Assembly (NCBI GenBank): GCA_963663675.1
Contig: OY760498.1
Coordinates: 2,728,001 to 2,792,000, forward strand
Direction of reading: 5' to 3'
DNA: 64,000 nt
Source of the DNA: CAINVV01 sp963663675
Lineage (GTDB): Bacteria > Bacteroidota > Bacteroidia > Bacteroidales > Prolixibacteraceae
Position numbers and translations under genes: made by a program
In this document: piece by piece, positions 53,500 to 62,354 of the stretch
Layout: each line of letters begins with the position of its first letter
Position numbering within the stretch: position 1 is the first letter of the stretch
The notes under the pieces: generated by a model
Told to the model about the DNA's origin: nothing
What the model saw: the letters and a program-made list of their open reading frames with translations, nothing else
Database searches by the model: none

Positions 53500-54621
53500 T
53501 TATAATGATAAAAACTCCTTTATCACATTCACAATTTTTACTGATGAATTTCCATCACCGAAATAATAATCAACATTAGAACGGTTATCAGTAGCTTTCC
53601 GGATGGCATCTGATATTGAGGCAGTACTGTTGCCCGAATTGATTACATTATTTGAAATATGCCGCCCTTTTTGTCTATTACCTATGTTGACAACAGATTT
53701 CCCCAGAAAGGGCGCTTCAACTATTCCACTAGAGGAATTTCCAATAATGAATTCTACCTCTCTCATTATACTTAAATACCTTATCTGACCCAATGAATAA
53801 CAGTATTTATACCTGGAACTATTTCCAGTAGAATTTCGTTGTAACATTTCATTTATCTGAGATCCTCCATAGTCAGCGTTCGAACCTGTAATTACTACCT
53901 GTATATCGTTTATAAGATCCAGCACACTTAACAGGTTTTTTACCGTTGATAAGTTTTCCTCCAGACTTAAAGTTGTCTCTGGGTGATAAGTCAGCAAGAC
54001 CCACTTTTTGGAAATATCGAGTTCCAGGTTATCGGCTATGGTTTGCCTGCCCCAAAGTTTTAAACGCACGAAATTATCCAGTCCGGGCTCTCCTGCTGTA
54101 TATATACCTGAAGAAGATCCCCTCATTCTCTCGATTCTTTTTGCAGACTCTTCTACTCCCGGGAAATGCAGTGAAGCCATCATAGTTACAGCATTTCTAA
54201 CCTGGTTATCAAGTGCGCCTTCTGTTACATCACCTCCGGACAGATGGGCTATCGGAATATTAAGAAATAATGCTGCGCTACATATGGGTATAAGTTCATA
54301 GCGATCGCCTAAAACGACTAAAATATCCGGCTTTATTCTGCCAAATGTTTCTGCAAATCCGATAGAGCACAGGCCCATCGATTTTACTATGGCAGAATTA
54401 AGTGGAGAGGAAACAATAATCTCAACTTTTTCATCAATTTGATATCCGTCCTTTTCAATTTCAGTATAGGTCAGACCAAATTCCGGGGATAAATGGGATC
54501 CTGTCGCAACCAATTGCAGCAACAAATGGCTGTCCTTATTTACCTCGTCTATAACCCATCGCAAACACCCGTAATCAGCGCGGGAGGTGGATACAATACA
54601 TACTTTTTTTTTGTCAACCAT
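53500..54621 (-). CDS. neuC: Hydrolysing UDP/GDP-HexNAc 2-epimerase (NeuC/LegG type), 373 aa
   Basis: GT-B-like epimerase that hydrolyses and epimerises a nucleotide-linked HexNAc derivative. Signatures: KKVCIVSTSRADYGCLRWVI, LVVLGDRYELIPICSAALFL, NIPIAHLSGGDVTEGALDNQ, LLTYHPETTLSLEENL, IGNSSSGIVEAPFLGKSVVN and RQKGRHISNNVINSG. In the legionaminic route it yields 6-deoxy-Man-2,4-diNAc. The 328 bp upstream separate it from legC and hold a short direct repeat. Confidence 0.93.
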   Translation of the reverse strand: MVDKKKVCIVSTSRADYGCLRWVIDEVNKDSHLLLQLVATGSHLSPEFGLTYTEIEKDGYQIDEKVEIIVSSPLNSAIVKSMGLCSIGFAETFGRIKPDILVVLGDRYELIPICSAALFLNIPIAHLSGGDVTEGALDNQVRNAVTMMASLHFPGVEESAKRIERMRGSSSGIYTAGEPGLDNFVRLKLWGRQTIADNLELDISKKWVLLTYHPETTLSLEENLSTVKNLLSVLDLINDIQVVITGSNADYGGSQINEMLQRNSTGNSSRYKYCYSLGQIRYLSIMREVEFIIGNSSSGIVEAPFLGKSVVNIGNRQKGRHISNNVINSGNSTASISDAIRKATDNRSNVDYYFGDGNSSVKIVNVIKEFLSL

Positions 54622-54949
54622 ATTACCTTATCTGTATTGAGTTGTAGGTACCGCAAAGATTGCCTGCCCAATATTCACATTCACTGCGTATTTTTAAATA
54701 AATCGGATGCATAAATTGAAATCCGGATGCATGAAAAATCGATACCGATTGTCATTTTTAGGAGCAACTGACCAATTTTTTGAAAATAATTTTATCGAAC
54801 CTAAATTCCCAAAATACCCCATTTGTGTTAATAAACCAGGGTAAAATTTCTTGGCAGAACAAAACCTTGTTGATTTTGTAAATATTCAGACACCTCTGTA
54901 CGAATAATTACAACATTTCAAGCATTCAACCACAATATCTGAAAATAAC
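54622..54949. other. Intergenic region between legC and neuC
   Basis: 328 bp without a gene. CGGATGCAT occurs twice (54704 and 54724) about 20 bp apart on the same strand, at 80-110 bp upstream of the neuC start, which could be an operator. No terminator hairpin is evident after legC. Confidence 0.45.
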
Positions 54950-56098
54950 TTAGCGTACACTACTTGGGATATTAACCACTCTGTCTGCCAGCCATTCAGT
55001 ATTTTCAAGAGAACCACACTGGCAGTCTTTAAACATGTCTAATCTGTTCATTAATTGCCAGGCAGGGCGAACCATGATGCCGCCGTTATTCATAAATTCA
55101 ATAAAACTAGTTCGTGCAATTTTATCTTCCAGGATAAGGGTATTTAACCAATAGTTTGATTTACAATGTTTTGGTTCAGTAAAAAATTCAATACTCATCT
55201 GGTTAAAGAACCGGGCATAATCATCTGCCAAATTTCTTTTTTTTACAAGGAATTGTGGCAATTGTTCCATTTGAGCACAGCCCAAAGCTGCAGACAAATT
55301 GGTTAATCTATAATTATAGGCAATCATGTCATGCACAAATTCCCAATGATGAGGAATCTTGGCAGTTGTGGTAACATGTCTGGCGAGTTTACCTAAATCA
55401 TCATCATTGGTTAAAATCATTCCACCTCCGCCGGTTGTAATGGTTTTATTTCCATTAAAACTTAATGTACCGAACTTGCCAAATGTGCCTGTATGTTGCT
55501 TTTTGTAAAATGAGCCAAGAGATTCAGCTGCATCTTCAATTACAACAATGTTATACCTGGAACAAATAGAAATAATTTCATCAATGCGGCACGGATGTCC
55601 GAAAGTGTGCATGGGAACACAAGCTTTGATTCTTTTACCTGATGTCTTATTAAAACTGAATCCATTTGTAACAACTACGTGTTCCAATAAAAAACTCTCA
55701 AGTGATTTTGGAGATAATCCCATTGTATCCAAATCGACATCAACAAAAACAGGTTTGGCTCCTGTGTAGGCAATTGCATTGGCTGTTGCTACAAATGTTA
55801 AGGCTTGGGTAATAACTTCATCATCTGGTTTTACCCCACTTAAAAGCAATGAAATATGTAGTGCAGCAGTGCCATTTACTGTTGCAACAGCATGTTTTGC
55901 TCCGGTAAATTCTGTGATCATATCTTCAAATCGTGTAACAAATTGCCCGACACTTGAAACAAAAGTAGTATCGATACACTCATTGATGTATTTTTTTTCA
56001 TTCCCGTTAAACCGAGGTTCATGCAAGGGGATAGCACCTTCCGGTGCATTGAACTTATTTCTTATGAAACCGGCAATTTCCTGATATTTGGATTGCAT
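54950..56098 (-). CDS. legC: LegC family aminotransferase, 382 aa
   Basis: PLP-dependent 4-aminotransferase of legionaminic acid synthesis. Motifs: FIRNKFNAPEGAIPLHEPRF, FVSSVGQFVTRFEDMITEFT, VATVNGTAALHISLLLSGVK, TQALTFVATANAIAYTGAKP, VIEDAAESLGSFYKKQHTGT and the Schiff-base lysine in LSFNGNKTITTGGGGMIL. The N-terminal IPLHEPRFNGNEKKY and FVSSVGQFV blocks separate LegC from generic DegT enzymes. It lies 3 bp after legB. Confidence 0.95.
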   Translation of the reverse strand: MQSKYQEIAGFIRNKFNAPEGAIPLHEPRFNGNEKKYINECIDTTFVSSVGQFVTRFEDMITEFTGAKHAVATVNGTAALHISLLLSGVKPDDEVITQALTFVATANAIAYTGAKPVFVDVDLDTMGLSPKSLESFLLEHVVVTNGFSFNKTSGKRIKACVPMHTFGHPCRIDEIISICSRYNIVVIEDAAESLGSFYKKQHTGTFGKFGTLSFNGNKTITTGGGGMILTNDDDLGKLARHVTTTAKIPHHWEFVHDMIAYNYRLTNLSAALGCAQMEQLPQFLVKKRNLADDYARFFNQMSIEFFTEPKHCKSNYWLNTLILEDKIARTSFIEFMNNGGIMVRPAWQLMNRLDMFKDCQCGSLENTEWLADRVVNIPSSVR

Positions 56099-56101
56099 CT
56101 T

Positions 56102-57091
56102 CTAAACGTTATAAACGGAAGCTTTATATTTCTTTAAATTTTCAGGATTGACAAGCCACTGACATGTTTCAATCAACCCCCTTTCAATGTCGTATTCCGG
56201 TTTAAATCCGGTAAGTTCCTTTAACAGGGAATTATCTCCCCATAAACGAAAAACTTCAGATTTAGCAGGTCTTAGCCGTTGTTCTTCCAAAATGAATTTT
56301 ACATCCGATTTCATTATTTTTTTCACTAGTTCAAGCGTGTCTTGCATCGAAATTTCATAATTGGAAGAAATATTAATTTCTTTTCCAACTGTTGAATTAC
56401 TTTCAGCAATAGCAATGAATCCCCTGCAGGTATCTTTCACATAATTAAAGTCACGAGTAGGGGTAAGGTCGCCCAATTTAATTTCTTTAATTCCACTGGC
56501 AATTTGCGAAATAATCGTTGGAATAATCGCTCTAGCAGATTGACGCGGACCATATGTGTTAAATGGCCGGGCAATAGTCACAGGGAGATTAAATGCATTA
56601 TAGAAGCTTAATGCCATTGCATCTGCTCCAATTTTTGATGCTGAATAAGGAGATTGAGGTTGTTTGGGATGTTTTTCGTCAATCGGAACATATTGTGCTG
56701 TGCCATAAACTTCGGAAGTTGATGTATGTATTACCCGAATGTTTCCGTTTTCTTTTGCTGCCTGGCAAATATTGAGTGTTCCATTGACGTTCGTTTCAAC
56801 ATATGCATCTGGTGCCACATAAGAATAGGGTATAGCAATTAAGGCTGCAAGGTGGAAAATCAAATCTGTATCCTTGGTAATGTCTTTGCAGAAATGCGGA
56901 TCACGAATGTCACCACAAACCACTTCCAGTTTTTCATTGGCTGGAATATCCTCCAACCAGCCCCAATAGTTGAAGGAATTATACTGAGCAAGTGCTTTAA
57001 CCCTGTATCCCCTTTCCAACAGGGCTTCAGTTAGGTGTGATCCAATGAATCCATCGGCACCTGTAACGAGTATCTTTGATTTTGAGAGCAT
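56102..57091 (-). CDS. legB: LegB-type NAD-dependent nucleotide-sugar 4,6-dehydratase, 329 aa
   Basis: First committed step of legionaminic acid synthesis: converts nucleotide-linked GlcNAc (UDP or GDP) to the 4-keto-6-deoxy sugar. Extended SDR: ILVTGADGFIGSHLTEALLE (GxxGxxG), IHTSTSEVYGTAQYVPIDE, YSASKIGADAMALSF with the YxxxK pair, and RPFNTYGPRQSARAIIPTII. The ALAQYNSFNYWGWL block after strand 2 is typical of LegB. Confidence 0.95.
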   Translation of the reverse strand: MLSKSKILVTGADGFIGSHLTEALLERGYRVKALAQYNSFNYWGWLEDIPANEKLEVVCGDIRDPHFCKDITKDTDLIFHLAALIAIPYSYVAPDAYVETNVNGTLNICQAAKENGNIRVIHTSTSEVYGTAQYVPIDEKHPKQPQSPYSASKIGADAMALSFYNAFNLPVTIARPFNTYGPRQSARAIIPTIISQIASGIKEIKLGDLTPTRDFNYVKDTCRGFIAIAESNSTVGKEINISSNYEISMQDTLELVKKIMKSDVKFILEEQRLRPAKSEVFRLWGDNSLLKELTGFKPEYDIERGLIETCQWLVNPENLKKYKASVYNV

Positions 57092-57231
57092 TTCATTAAA
57101 TTTTAAACTTATGAAACAGAGGACGAAGAAGGTATGTGGCTACCATAATTCCAACGACAGGATTGCCTCCAATCAATTCAGTCATTTAACTTTGTTCAGG
57201 AAATCACTGTGATATCTCATGTTCTCCTCCA

Positions 57232-57615
57232 TCACATTTTCCACCAAGACCTTGAATTGGGTTCAGTAATTAGAATTTGTTCAGGACAAATGGCCTGAAA
57301 GATTTCGCCCCAGGAAGGTATTCCACCCAGATTACGGTCATCGATATACATATCGGCAAATATTTTACGGCTATCGTGCTCAGACCAGGTTTCTTCAGGA
57401 TAATTTTTATTTACAGCATAAAATTCAATACCGTTAGCCCGGCAAAATTCAACGGCTTCTTCAAGGAGTTGGCCCGACCGGTGTGTCCAGAGTATGAGCC
57501 GGTGTTTCTTTGACTGGAGGGCTTGAAGTGTCTCAAAGGCAAAAGGCCGAATTCGCCCAATTTCCGGATATTGATGTTCTACAATAGTTCCATCAAAATC
57601 AATAGCGATTATCAT
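57232..57615 (-). CDS. HAD superfamily hydrolase (BT0820-like), 127 aa
   Basis: Capless HAD phosphatase: IAIDFDGTIVEHQYPEIG at residues 3-20 (nucleophile Asp5, acid Asp7), LILWTHRSGQ as motif II, and MYIDDRNLGGIPSWGEI as motif IV Asp pair. Length and the VNKNYPEETW block match the small Bacteroidota BT0820-type phosphatases, often in capsule loci. Could dephosphorylate a sugar phosphate made for the neighbouring pathway; substrate unknown. Confidence 0.88.
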   Translation of the reverse strand: MIIAIDFDGTIVEHQYPEIGRIRPFAFETLQALQSKKHRLILWTHRSGQLLEEAVEFCRANGIEFYAVNKNYPEETWSEHDSRKIFADMYIDDRNLGGIPSWGEIFQAICPEQILITEPNSRSWWKM

Positions 57616-57677
57616 TATCGTCGATTTTATATATTATCTCAATCCAGTTTTCAAATTTAGATATTTCACTAAGTAAC

Positions 57678-57761
57678 CTAAAAATGAATTTCCGGGAACT
57701 GCTCTTCAATTTCAAAATTCGTTCCTAAGCCTGCTGCAGGCATCTCAATCGGAATACTCAT
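57678..57761 (-). CDS. Possible 27-aa small ORF after wzc
   Basis: ATG at 57761 preceded by GGGAGG with 7-nt spacing, one of the very few good Shine-Dalgarno sites in the window. The peptide contains MPAAGLGTNFEIEEQFPEIH and ends at TAG (57678-57680). PAAGLGT resembles the start of sugar nucleotidyltransferases, but the rest does not follow that family. It may be a real small protein, a degraded remnant or chance. Confidence 0.3.
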   Translation of the reverse strand: MSIPIEMPAAGLGTNFEIEEQFPEIHF

Positions 57762-57787
57762 GTAATATCCTCCCGACCGGCCCAAAC

Positions 57788-60205
57788 TCAGACAGACAAT
57801 TTATCCTTGATTTTATCCATAATTTTTCTCTTCCACGTTTTGCCTTCCTGTTCCTCATCGGCATAATATGTGTTCTTGTGCGCCTCGTACTGATAATATT
57901 TGTAATAGGTATTCCCAAATGAACTGGCTTTAATATCATTCACTACAATACCTATGTTGTTCACCCTTTTACTGGCGGCTATCTGATTTATCATTTCGAG
58001 GTGATGTTTATGGGACACTCCATACCTGAGTATGAAGATATTGAGATCAGAATGGTGGCTCATAATAAACCCATCTGTAACCATTGCAACCGGAGCATTG
58101 TCGATGATAATGAAATCAAACGTTTCCCTGGCTTTTTGAATAATATTTTTCATTATGGGTTTGCTCAAAATTTCAGCTGGATTCGGTGGAACCGGTCCGG
58201 CAGGCAATAATGAGAGATTTTCAATTTCAGTTTTGAAAATAACCTGTTCCAGAGTATCATAACCGATGAGGCAAGTACTGAGTCCTCGTTGGTTATCAAT
58301 ATTAAACGTTTTATGCAATTTGGGTTTGCGCAAATCTGCTCCTATAAGGAGAACCTTATTATCGTTCATAGCAAGGATTGTTGCCAGGTTAGTTGCACTG
58401 AAAGATTTTCCTTCCCCTGAAGTTGTCGAATGAATGGAAATCACTTTACCGCTGGTACTATCCAGCATAAATTCCAGGTTTGTACGTAAATCCCTGAACG
58501 ATTCAGCAATAATTGATTTTGGCAAGGTGTAGACTGACAGATCCGACTCTTCTGACTTGTGCATGATATGACCGAGGATAGGCAATCTGGTCCCATTTTC
58601 AACCTCCTCCTGTGTTCGGATACGCTTGTCGAAGAAGTTGATGAGCATGATAAATCCAACAGGAAGAACCAATCCAAGGATAAATCCGATGGATAAAATT
58701 TTATTCAGTGGGAGGCTCACAGGTACGGCAGTGTCGGGATCAGCTTCTTCGATAACCTGAACGTTGGAAACACTGGAAGCCAGTGCGATATTCGTTTCAG
58801 CTCGTTTTTGCATCAGAAAAGTATATATTTCGTTGGTAAGGGTAAATTGGCGCTGAATGGCAACCATCTTTTGCTCCTTACCCGGTAGTTTGTTGAGTTG
58901 TAAATTGATTCCTTCCTGCCTCTCTTTCAAACTATTTAACGAACTTGTGGTATTGTCGATCAGATTCCGGACGTTTTCAATCAGCCGGCTCCTTGTCTCT
59001 GTCAATTCCTTATCCAACAGCACTAAGGTGGGATTATTCCCTTTGGCAGTAAAGGCAAGAACCTGTCGACGGCTATACAGTTCGCCCAGTTTAAGAACCA
59101 GTGAATTGAGAGATACATCCTGAATCCCCACAACAGAGGGAGAAACCAGTTTATCCAGTTGATCCGCTTTTTCGAGATAGGTCAGAAGATTCCTGAAATA
59201 ATCTAACTGAACCTGACTTTTGGCCTTTTCAGTTTCAATTTCCTTGAGGTTACTCATTACAATTGTCCCTTCAGTGCCCAGATCAATGATATTGTTATTG
59301 GAACGAAACTGGGTAAATTTGTTGCCGGCATTGTTGAGCGAATCGGTGATCCCAGCGAGCTGGGAATTAATGAAATTGAGCGATTGCCGTTGGGCTTCGT
59401 TTTGAAAAATCATTTTCCGTTCGATGTAAACATTCACAAGTTCATTCAAAAAATCACTTTCTCTTACGGGTTCTTCGCCGGATAATTTAAGAAGGGCAAT
59501 ATTACTTCTCTCATCCTTCAATTGGGCATCAAGTCTGCTCTGGTAGTCCATGGCCAACTCTTTCAAATCGAAGAACAAGAAATAATATTTTCCTGTAGGG
59601 GTACCTGGATTCCGGAACTTCTTATTCAGGGTAAAATGAAAATAACTATTTTGGAAAGGTTGTCCAAACGTACCTTCAGCAGTAAAATCCACCGTTGATG
59701 TTAAACCGTTGTATATCAACTCCCCATCTACAGAAATCTTGTAATTACTTTCAGAAGTAGGAGTTATATAGATCCTTATATTGGAAGGATTTACAAAACC
59801 GGGAGTTTCCTGAACTTCGAATGGTTCCTGTTTGTAAATTCCATTCCATACCAGCATGTTCCTTTTGTACCAATATGTATGCCAATTGAGGTTTTCAAGT
59901 GTCTTATAAATTGTGCCTGACGACTTTAATATCTCTATCTGATTGTATATCTGTACGTTGGACTGACTTATTTCTCCCTGAAACAACCCTTTCATATCCA
60001 TGCCTTTTGAGTCCGTGGGAATCAAGACAGAACTGTTGACAGAATAAATGGGATTTGTTAATTTATAATAAGCATAACTTCCAGCAAAACCCAATGCACC
60101 AAACAACAGGATAATGTGCCATTGTCGCAGTAAAAGGTAAATGATTTTCTTGATATCAGGACCTTCGTCCTGCCTGATTGTATTGCCAATTGTATCAACT
60201 TGCAT
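57788..60205 (-). CDS. wzc: Polysaccharide biosynthesis tyrosine autokinase (Wzc/ExoP), 805 aa
   Basis: Inner-membrane chain-length regulator and BY-kinase. A Wzz domain lies between helix 1 (IILLFGALGFAGSYAYYKLT, about residue 35) and helix 2 (ILSIGFILGLVLPVGFIMLI, about residue 515). The cytoplasmic kinase has Walker A in HSTTSGEGKSFSATNLA, Walker A' KVLLIGADLRKPKLH and Walker B FIIIDNAPVAMVTDG. The C-terminal tyrosine cluster (NTYYKYYQYEAHKNTYYADE) is the autophosphorylation tail. The coiled-coil region has several helices around residues 290-480. It follows wza by 42 bp. Confidence 0.95.
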   Translation of the reverse strand: MQVDTIGNTIRQDEGPDIKKIIYLLLRQWHIILLFGALGFAGSYAYYKLTNPIYSVNSSVLIPTDSKGMDMKGLFQGEISQSNVQIYNQIEILKSSGTIYKTLENLNWHTYWYKRNMLVWNGIYKQEPFEVQETPGFVNPSNIRIYITPTSESNYKISVDGELIYNGLTSTVDFTAEGTFGQPFQNSYFHFTLNKKFRNPGTPTGKYYFLFFDLKELAMDYQSRLDAQLKDERSNIALLKLSGEEPVRESDFLNELVNVYIERKMIFQNEAQRQSLNFINSQLAGITDSLNNAGNKFTQFRSNNNIIDLGTEGTIVMSNLKEIETEKAKSQVQLDYFRNLLTYLEKADQLDKLVSPSVVGIQDVSLNSLVLKLGELYSRRQVLAFTAKGNNPTLVLLDKELTETRSRLIENVRNLIDNTTSSLNSLKERQEGINLQLNKLPGKEQKMVAIQRQFTLTNEIYTFLMQKRAETNIALASSVSNVQVIEEADPDTAVPVSLPLNKILSIGFILGLVLPVGFIMLINFFDKRIRTQEEVENGTRLPILGHIMHKSEESDLSVYTLPKSIIAESFRDLRTNLEFMLDSTSGKVISIHSTTSGEGKSFSATNLATILAMNDNKVLLIGADLRKPKLHKTFNIDNQRGLSTCLIGYDTLEQVIFKTEIENLSLLPAGPVPPNPAEILSKPIMKNIIQKARETFDFIIIDNAPVAMVTDGFIMSHHSDLNIFILRYGVSHKHHLEMINQIAASKRVNNIGIVVNDIKASSFGNTYYKYYQYEAHKNTYYADEEQEGKTWKRKIMDKIKDKLSV

Positions 60206-60247
60206 AATATGGTATGTTTTAAATTTTATCCGGACAATCCTTTCCCA

Positions 60248-61033
60248 TTATAAAAGGACCAATGTCACCACCGTCAAGACTAATGCTACGGAAGAAAAGA
60301 ACAATGAAATGGCTTGGCTGTTTAAGAAGAGGTCCTTGCTTTTATCGGGTTGAATGATCACATAATCGTTGGGATGGAGCAGAAAAGCTTCAGACATTAA
60401 GACCTCTTTTTTACTGAGATCAAGCAAAAAAGATTGGTTGCCTTCGGAGGTTTTCCGCATCACCATTACCTTTTTTATTTTTGCATAATCAGTATTCCCA
60501 CTTGCCATTGCGATGGCTTCCAGGACTGTAATTGAATTGTTGTATATGTAAAAAATACCCGGAGACCTGACTTCACCCATTACCGTAATTTTGAAATTCA
60601 GCAGTTTAACCTTGACGATGGCATCTTTGATAAATTCATCCGCTTTTTTTTGTACGAGCGGCTCAACTTCTGCGACTGTTAAACCGGCAACATTCAGACT
60701 TCCCAGCATGGGTAGCTTGATACTACCTTTGGGGTCAACTTCATATCCATACAGATAGGCACCGTTAGGCGTTTGAAATTTTGTCGATGAACCATTATTC
60801 TGATCCATACTCGATTCGGGATTAAACAGCGCATTTACGTCTGGATTCATTGATTTGATGCTGATATAAAGGATGTCAGAAGGTTTCAGTATATGTTCAG
60901 CCGTCTGAACAGGCAAAGAATTCATCTTTTCCTTATCGGAGACATCATTCAGGTAAATGAGTTCCTTGCTACTGCGGCAAGAGTACAGACTTGCCAACAA
61001 TACAATAAACAATAATTTTAATAGGTGATTCAT
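60248..61033 (-). CDS. wza: Polysaccharide export lipoprotein (Wza-like), 261 aa
   Basis: Outer-membrane export channel component. Signal peptide with lipobox LYSC (cysteine about residue 18). Poly_export domain: LKPSDILYISIKSMNPDVNA and LYGYEVDPKGSIKLPMLGSL; one SLBB domain: ITVMGEVRSPGIFYIYNNSI with TVLEAIAMASG. A C-terminal helix (ISLFFSSVALVLTVVTLVLL) corresponds to the Wza transmembrane barrel helix. It is the first gene of the leftward polysaccharide locus and the 28-bp leader element lies 855 bp upstream. Confidence 0.93.
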   Translation of the reverse strand: MNHLLKLLFIVLLASLYSCRSSKELIYLNDVSDKEKMNSLPVQTAEHILKPSDILYISIKSMNPDVNALFNPESSMDQNNGSSTKFQTPNGAYLYGYEVDPKGSIKLPMLGSLNVAGLTVAEVEPLVQKKADEFIKDAIVKVKLLNFKITVMGEVRSPGIFYIYNNSITVLEAIAMASGNTDYAKIKKVMVMRKTSEGNQSFLLDLSKKEVLMSEAFLLHPNDYVIIQPDKSKDLFLNSQAISLFFSSVALVLTVVTLVLL

Positions 61034-62354
61034 TTGTAGGCGAATTTAATTATTTGACTTTGGTAAATGTAAAATGCTGTAATGTTTAAGTGGCAAATTT
61101 TTCGATTTCGTCTGCTTTTTTCAAAGCTCCGCTTCCTCAGTCCCACTATTGGTCCGAACATTAAAGTGTAAATAATAAAGATTATGTTCATATTAATGAA
61201 TGCCGACTTAATTCAACACACTATATTTCAATACTATAGATTCAATAATCGGCTTAACATATTTCAGAATGAAGATCAGAAAGATAATGGTTTGGTGATT
61301 GTCTTTTTATTAAATATTTGGGTTAAACAATTATTGAACAGTTTACAGGTTATTGATAATCATTAATGAAATCTGATAATTGAAGATAATAAATACAAAA
61401 TGAATTAATAAACTTCTTAATAATGCCTATTATCAAAATTCAATTTGGCAGTTGTATTGAACACTCAATTTATAATTGCCCTCAAAACTAAACATTTGAT
61501 CCCAGATAATGAAGAAATTAATAAAACTCAAAACTTTTCATAAATAATCAGAAAAATTAAATTCGATTTTATAATACAGAATTAGAAAAAAGAATGTCAA
61601 ATATTCACATTTCATTGTTATGCATTGTTTAACAGCGATTTTCGCGAATGACATCACAGGAAAAATGGGACATTGAATCGCTACAATTAACCAAATGCAT
61701 CTGCTAACAATTTCTACCTGAAAACAGTCTCACTTTATCGGGAAGAATGGCTTAAAATTTATAAGAACATTCACTATTCAAATGCAAAATATGTTATCAA
61801 GTAATCATTGGCTTCTACTTAGCCTCAGTAAATAAAACAGCCTGACAATTTAGGTAATGTTGTAAGTTATGCTGCCATTCTGTTTCTTAACGTTAGATCT
61901 GAGGGGTTCAACGAAAATACACTTTTTTTTAATTAACATAGTAATTCAATTTATTAAACTTTTATAAATTCAAACGATAAGAATTCTTGCAGTTTCGCAT
62001 AAAAAATCAAGGTATAAAATTGCCCCAAATGATGAGATATTATCATTGACCTATGTTTTTTTTGGAAAACTATTATAATACTACCTAAAAATAGGGCAAA
62101 CGGATAAAAAAAATGCCAATTTTAACCAAGTAACAGTTGATATTGAAAAATATTAAGTAAAGAATATCTTCCTTTGTGGTTGTCACTATTTAATGCCATA
62201 TAGCCCATAAATAGTATCAACCGGTTTTGAATTATTTCTGACAAATTTCACTTGGCCTGTCTTAAAGGTTTGTTTACCATTAAATTAACGATCATGAATC
62301 AACCAAATAACTAACAGTCAATTTTTTAACTTCTAAAATGTCTACGAATCAAAT
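61034..62354. other. Divergent intergenic region between wza and the ATP-grasp gene
   Basis: 1.3 kb, AT-rich, no believable gene (short plus-strand frames such as 61184-61366 have no protein-like features). It must hold the wza promoter and a long leader, plus the promoter for the plus-strand gene. The 28-bp element at 61887-61914 is the only conserved feature I can identify. No JUMPstart/ops sequence of the enterobacterial type was found. Confidence 0.55.
61887..61914 (-). promoter_or_regulatory. 28-bp conserved leader element, copy 2 (wza unit)
   Basis: Plus-strand sequence begins TTAACGTTAGATCTGAGG and ends GGTTCAACGA; 24 of 28 positions equal copy 1 at 30714-30741, and weaker similarity continues about 20 bp to the left. 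On the minus strand it follows a -7-like TATTTTCG almost directly, consistent with the 5' end of a long untranslated leader. Confidence 0.62.

Noticed and set aside
54655..54690. AATATTCACATTCAC upstream of neuC as a weak shared operator
   Set aside because: No CACAC extension and no upstream repeat at 21 bp; only the A/T-rich core is similar.
61034..62354. Enterobacterial JUMPstart/ops sequence in the wza leader
   Set aside because: No GGCGGTAGNNT core was found; only the unrelated 28-bp element is shared with the other locus.
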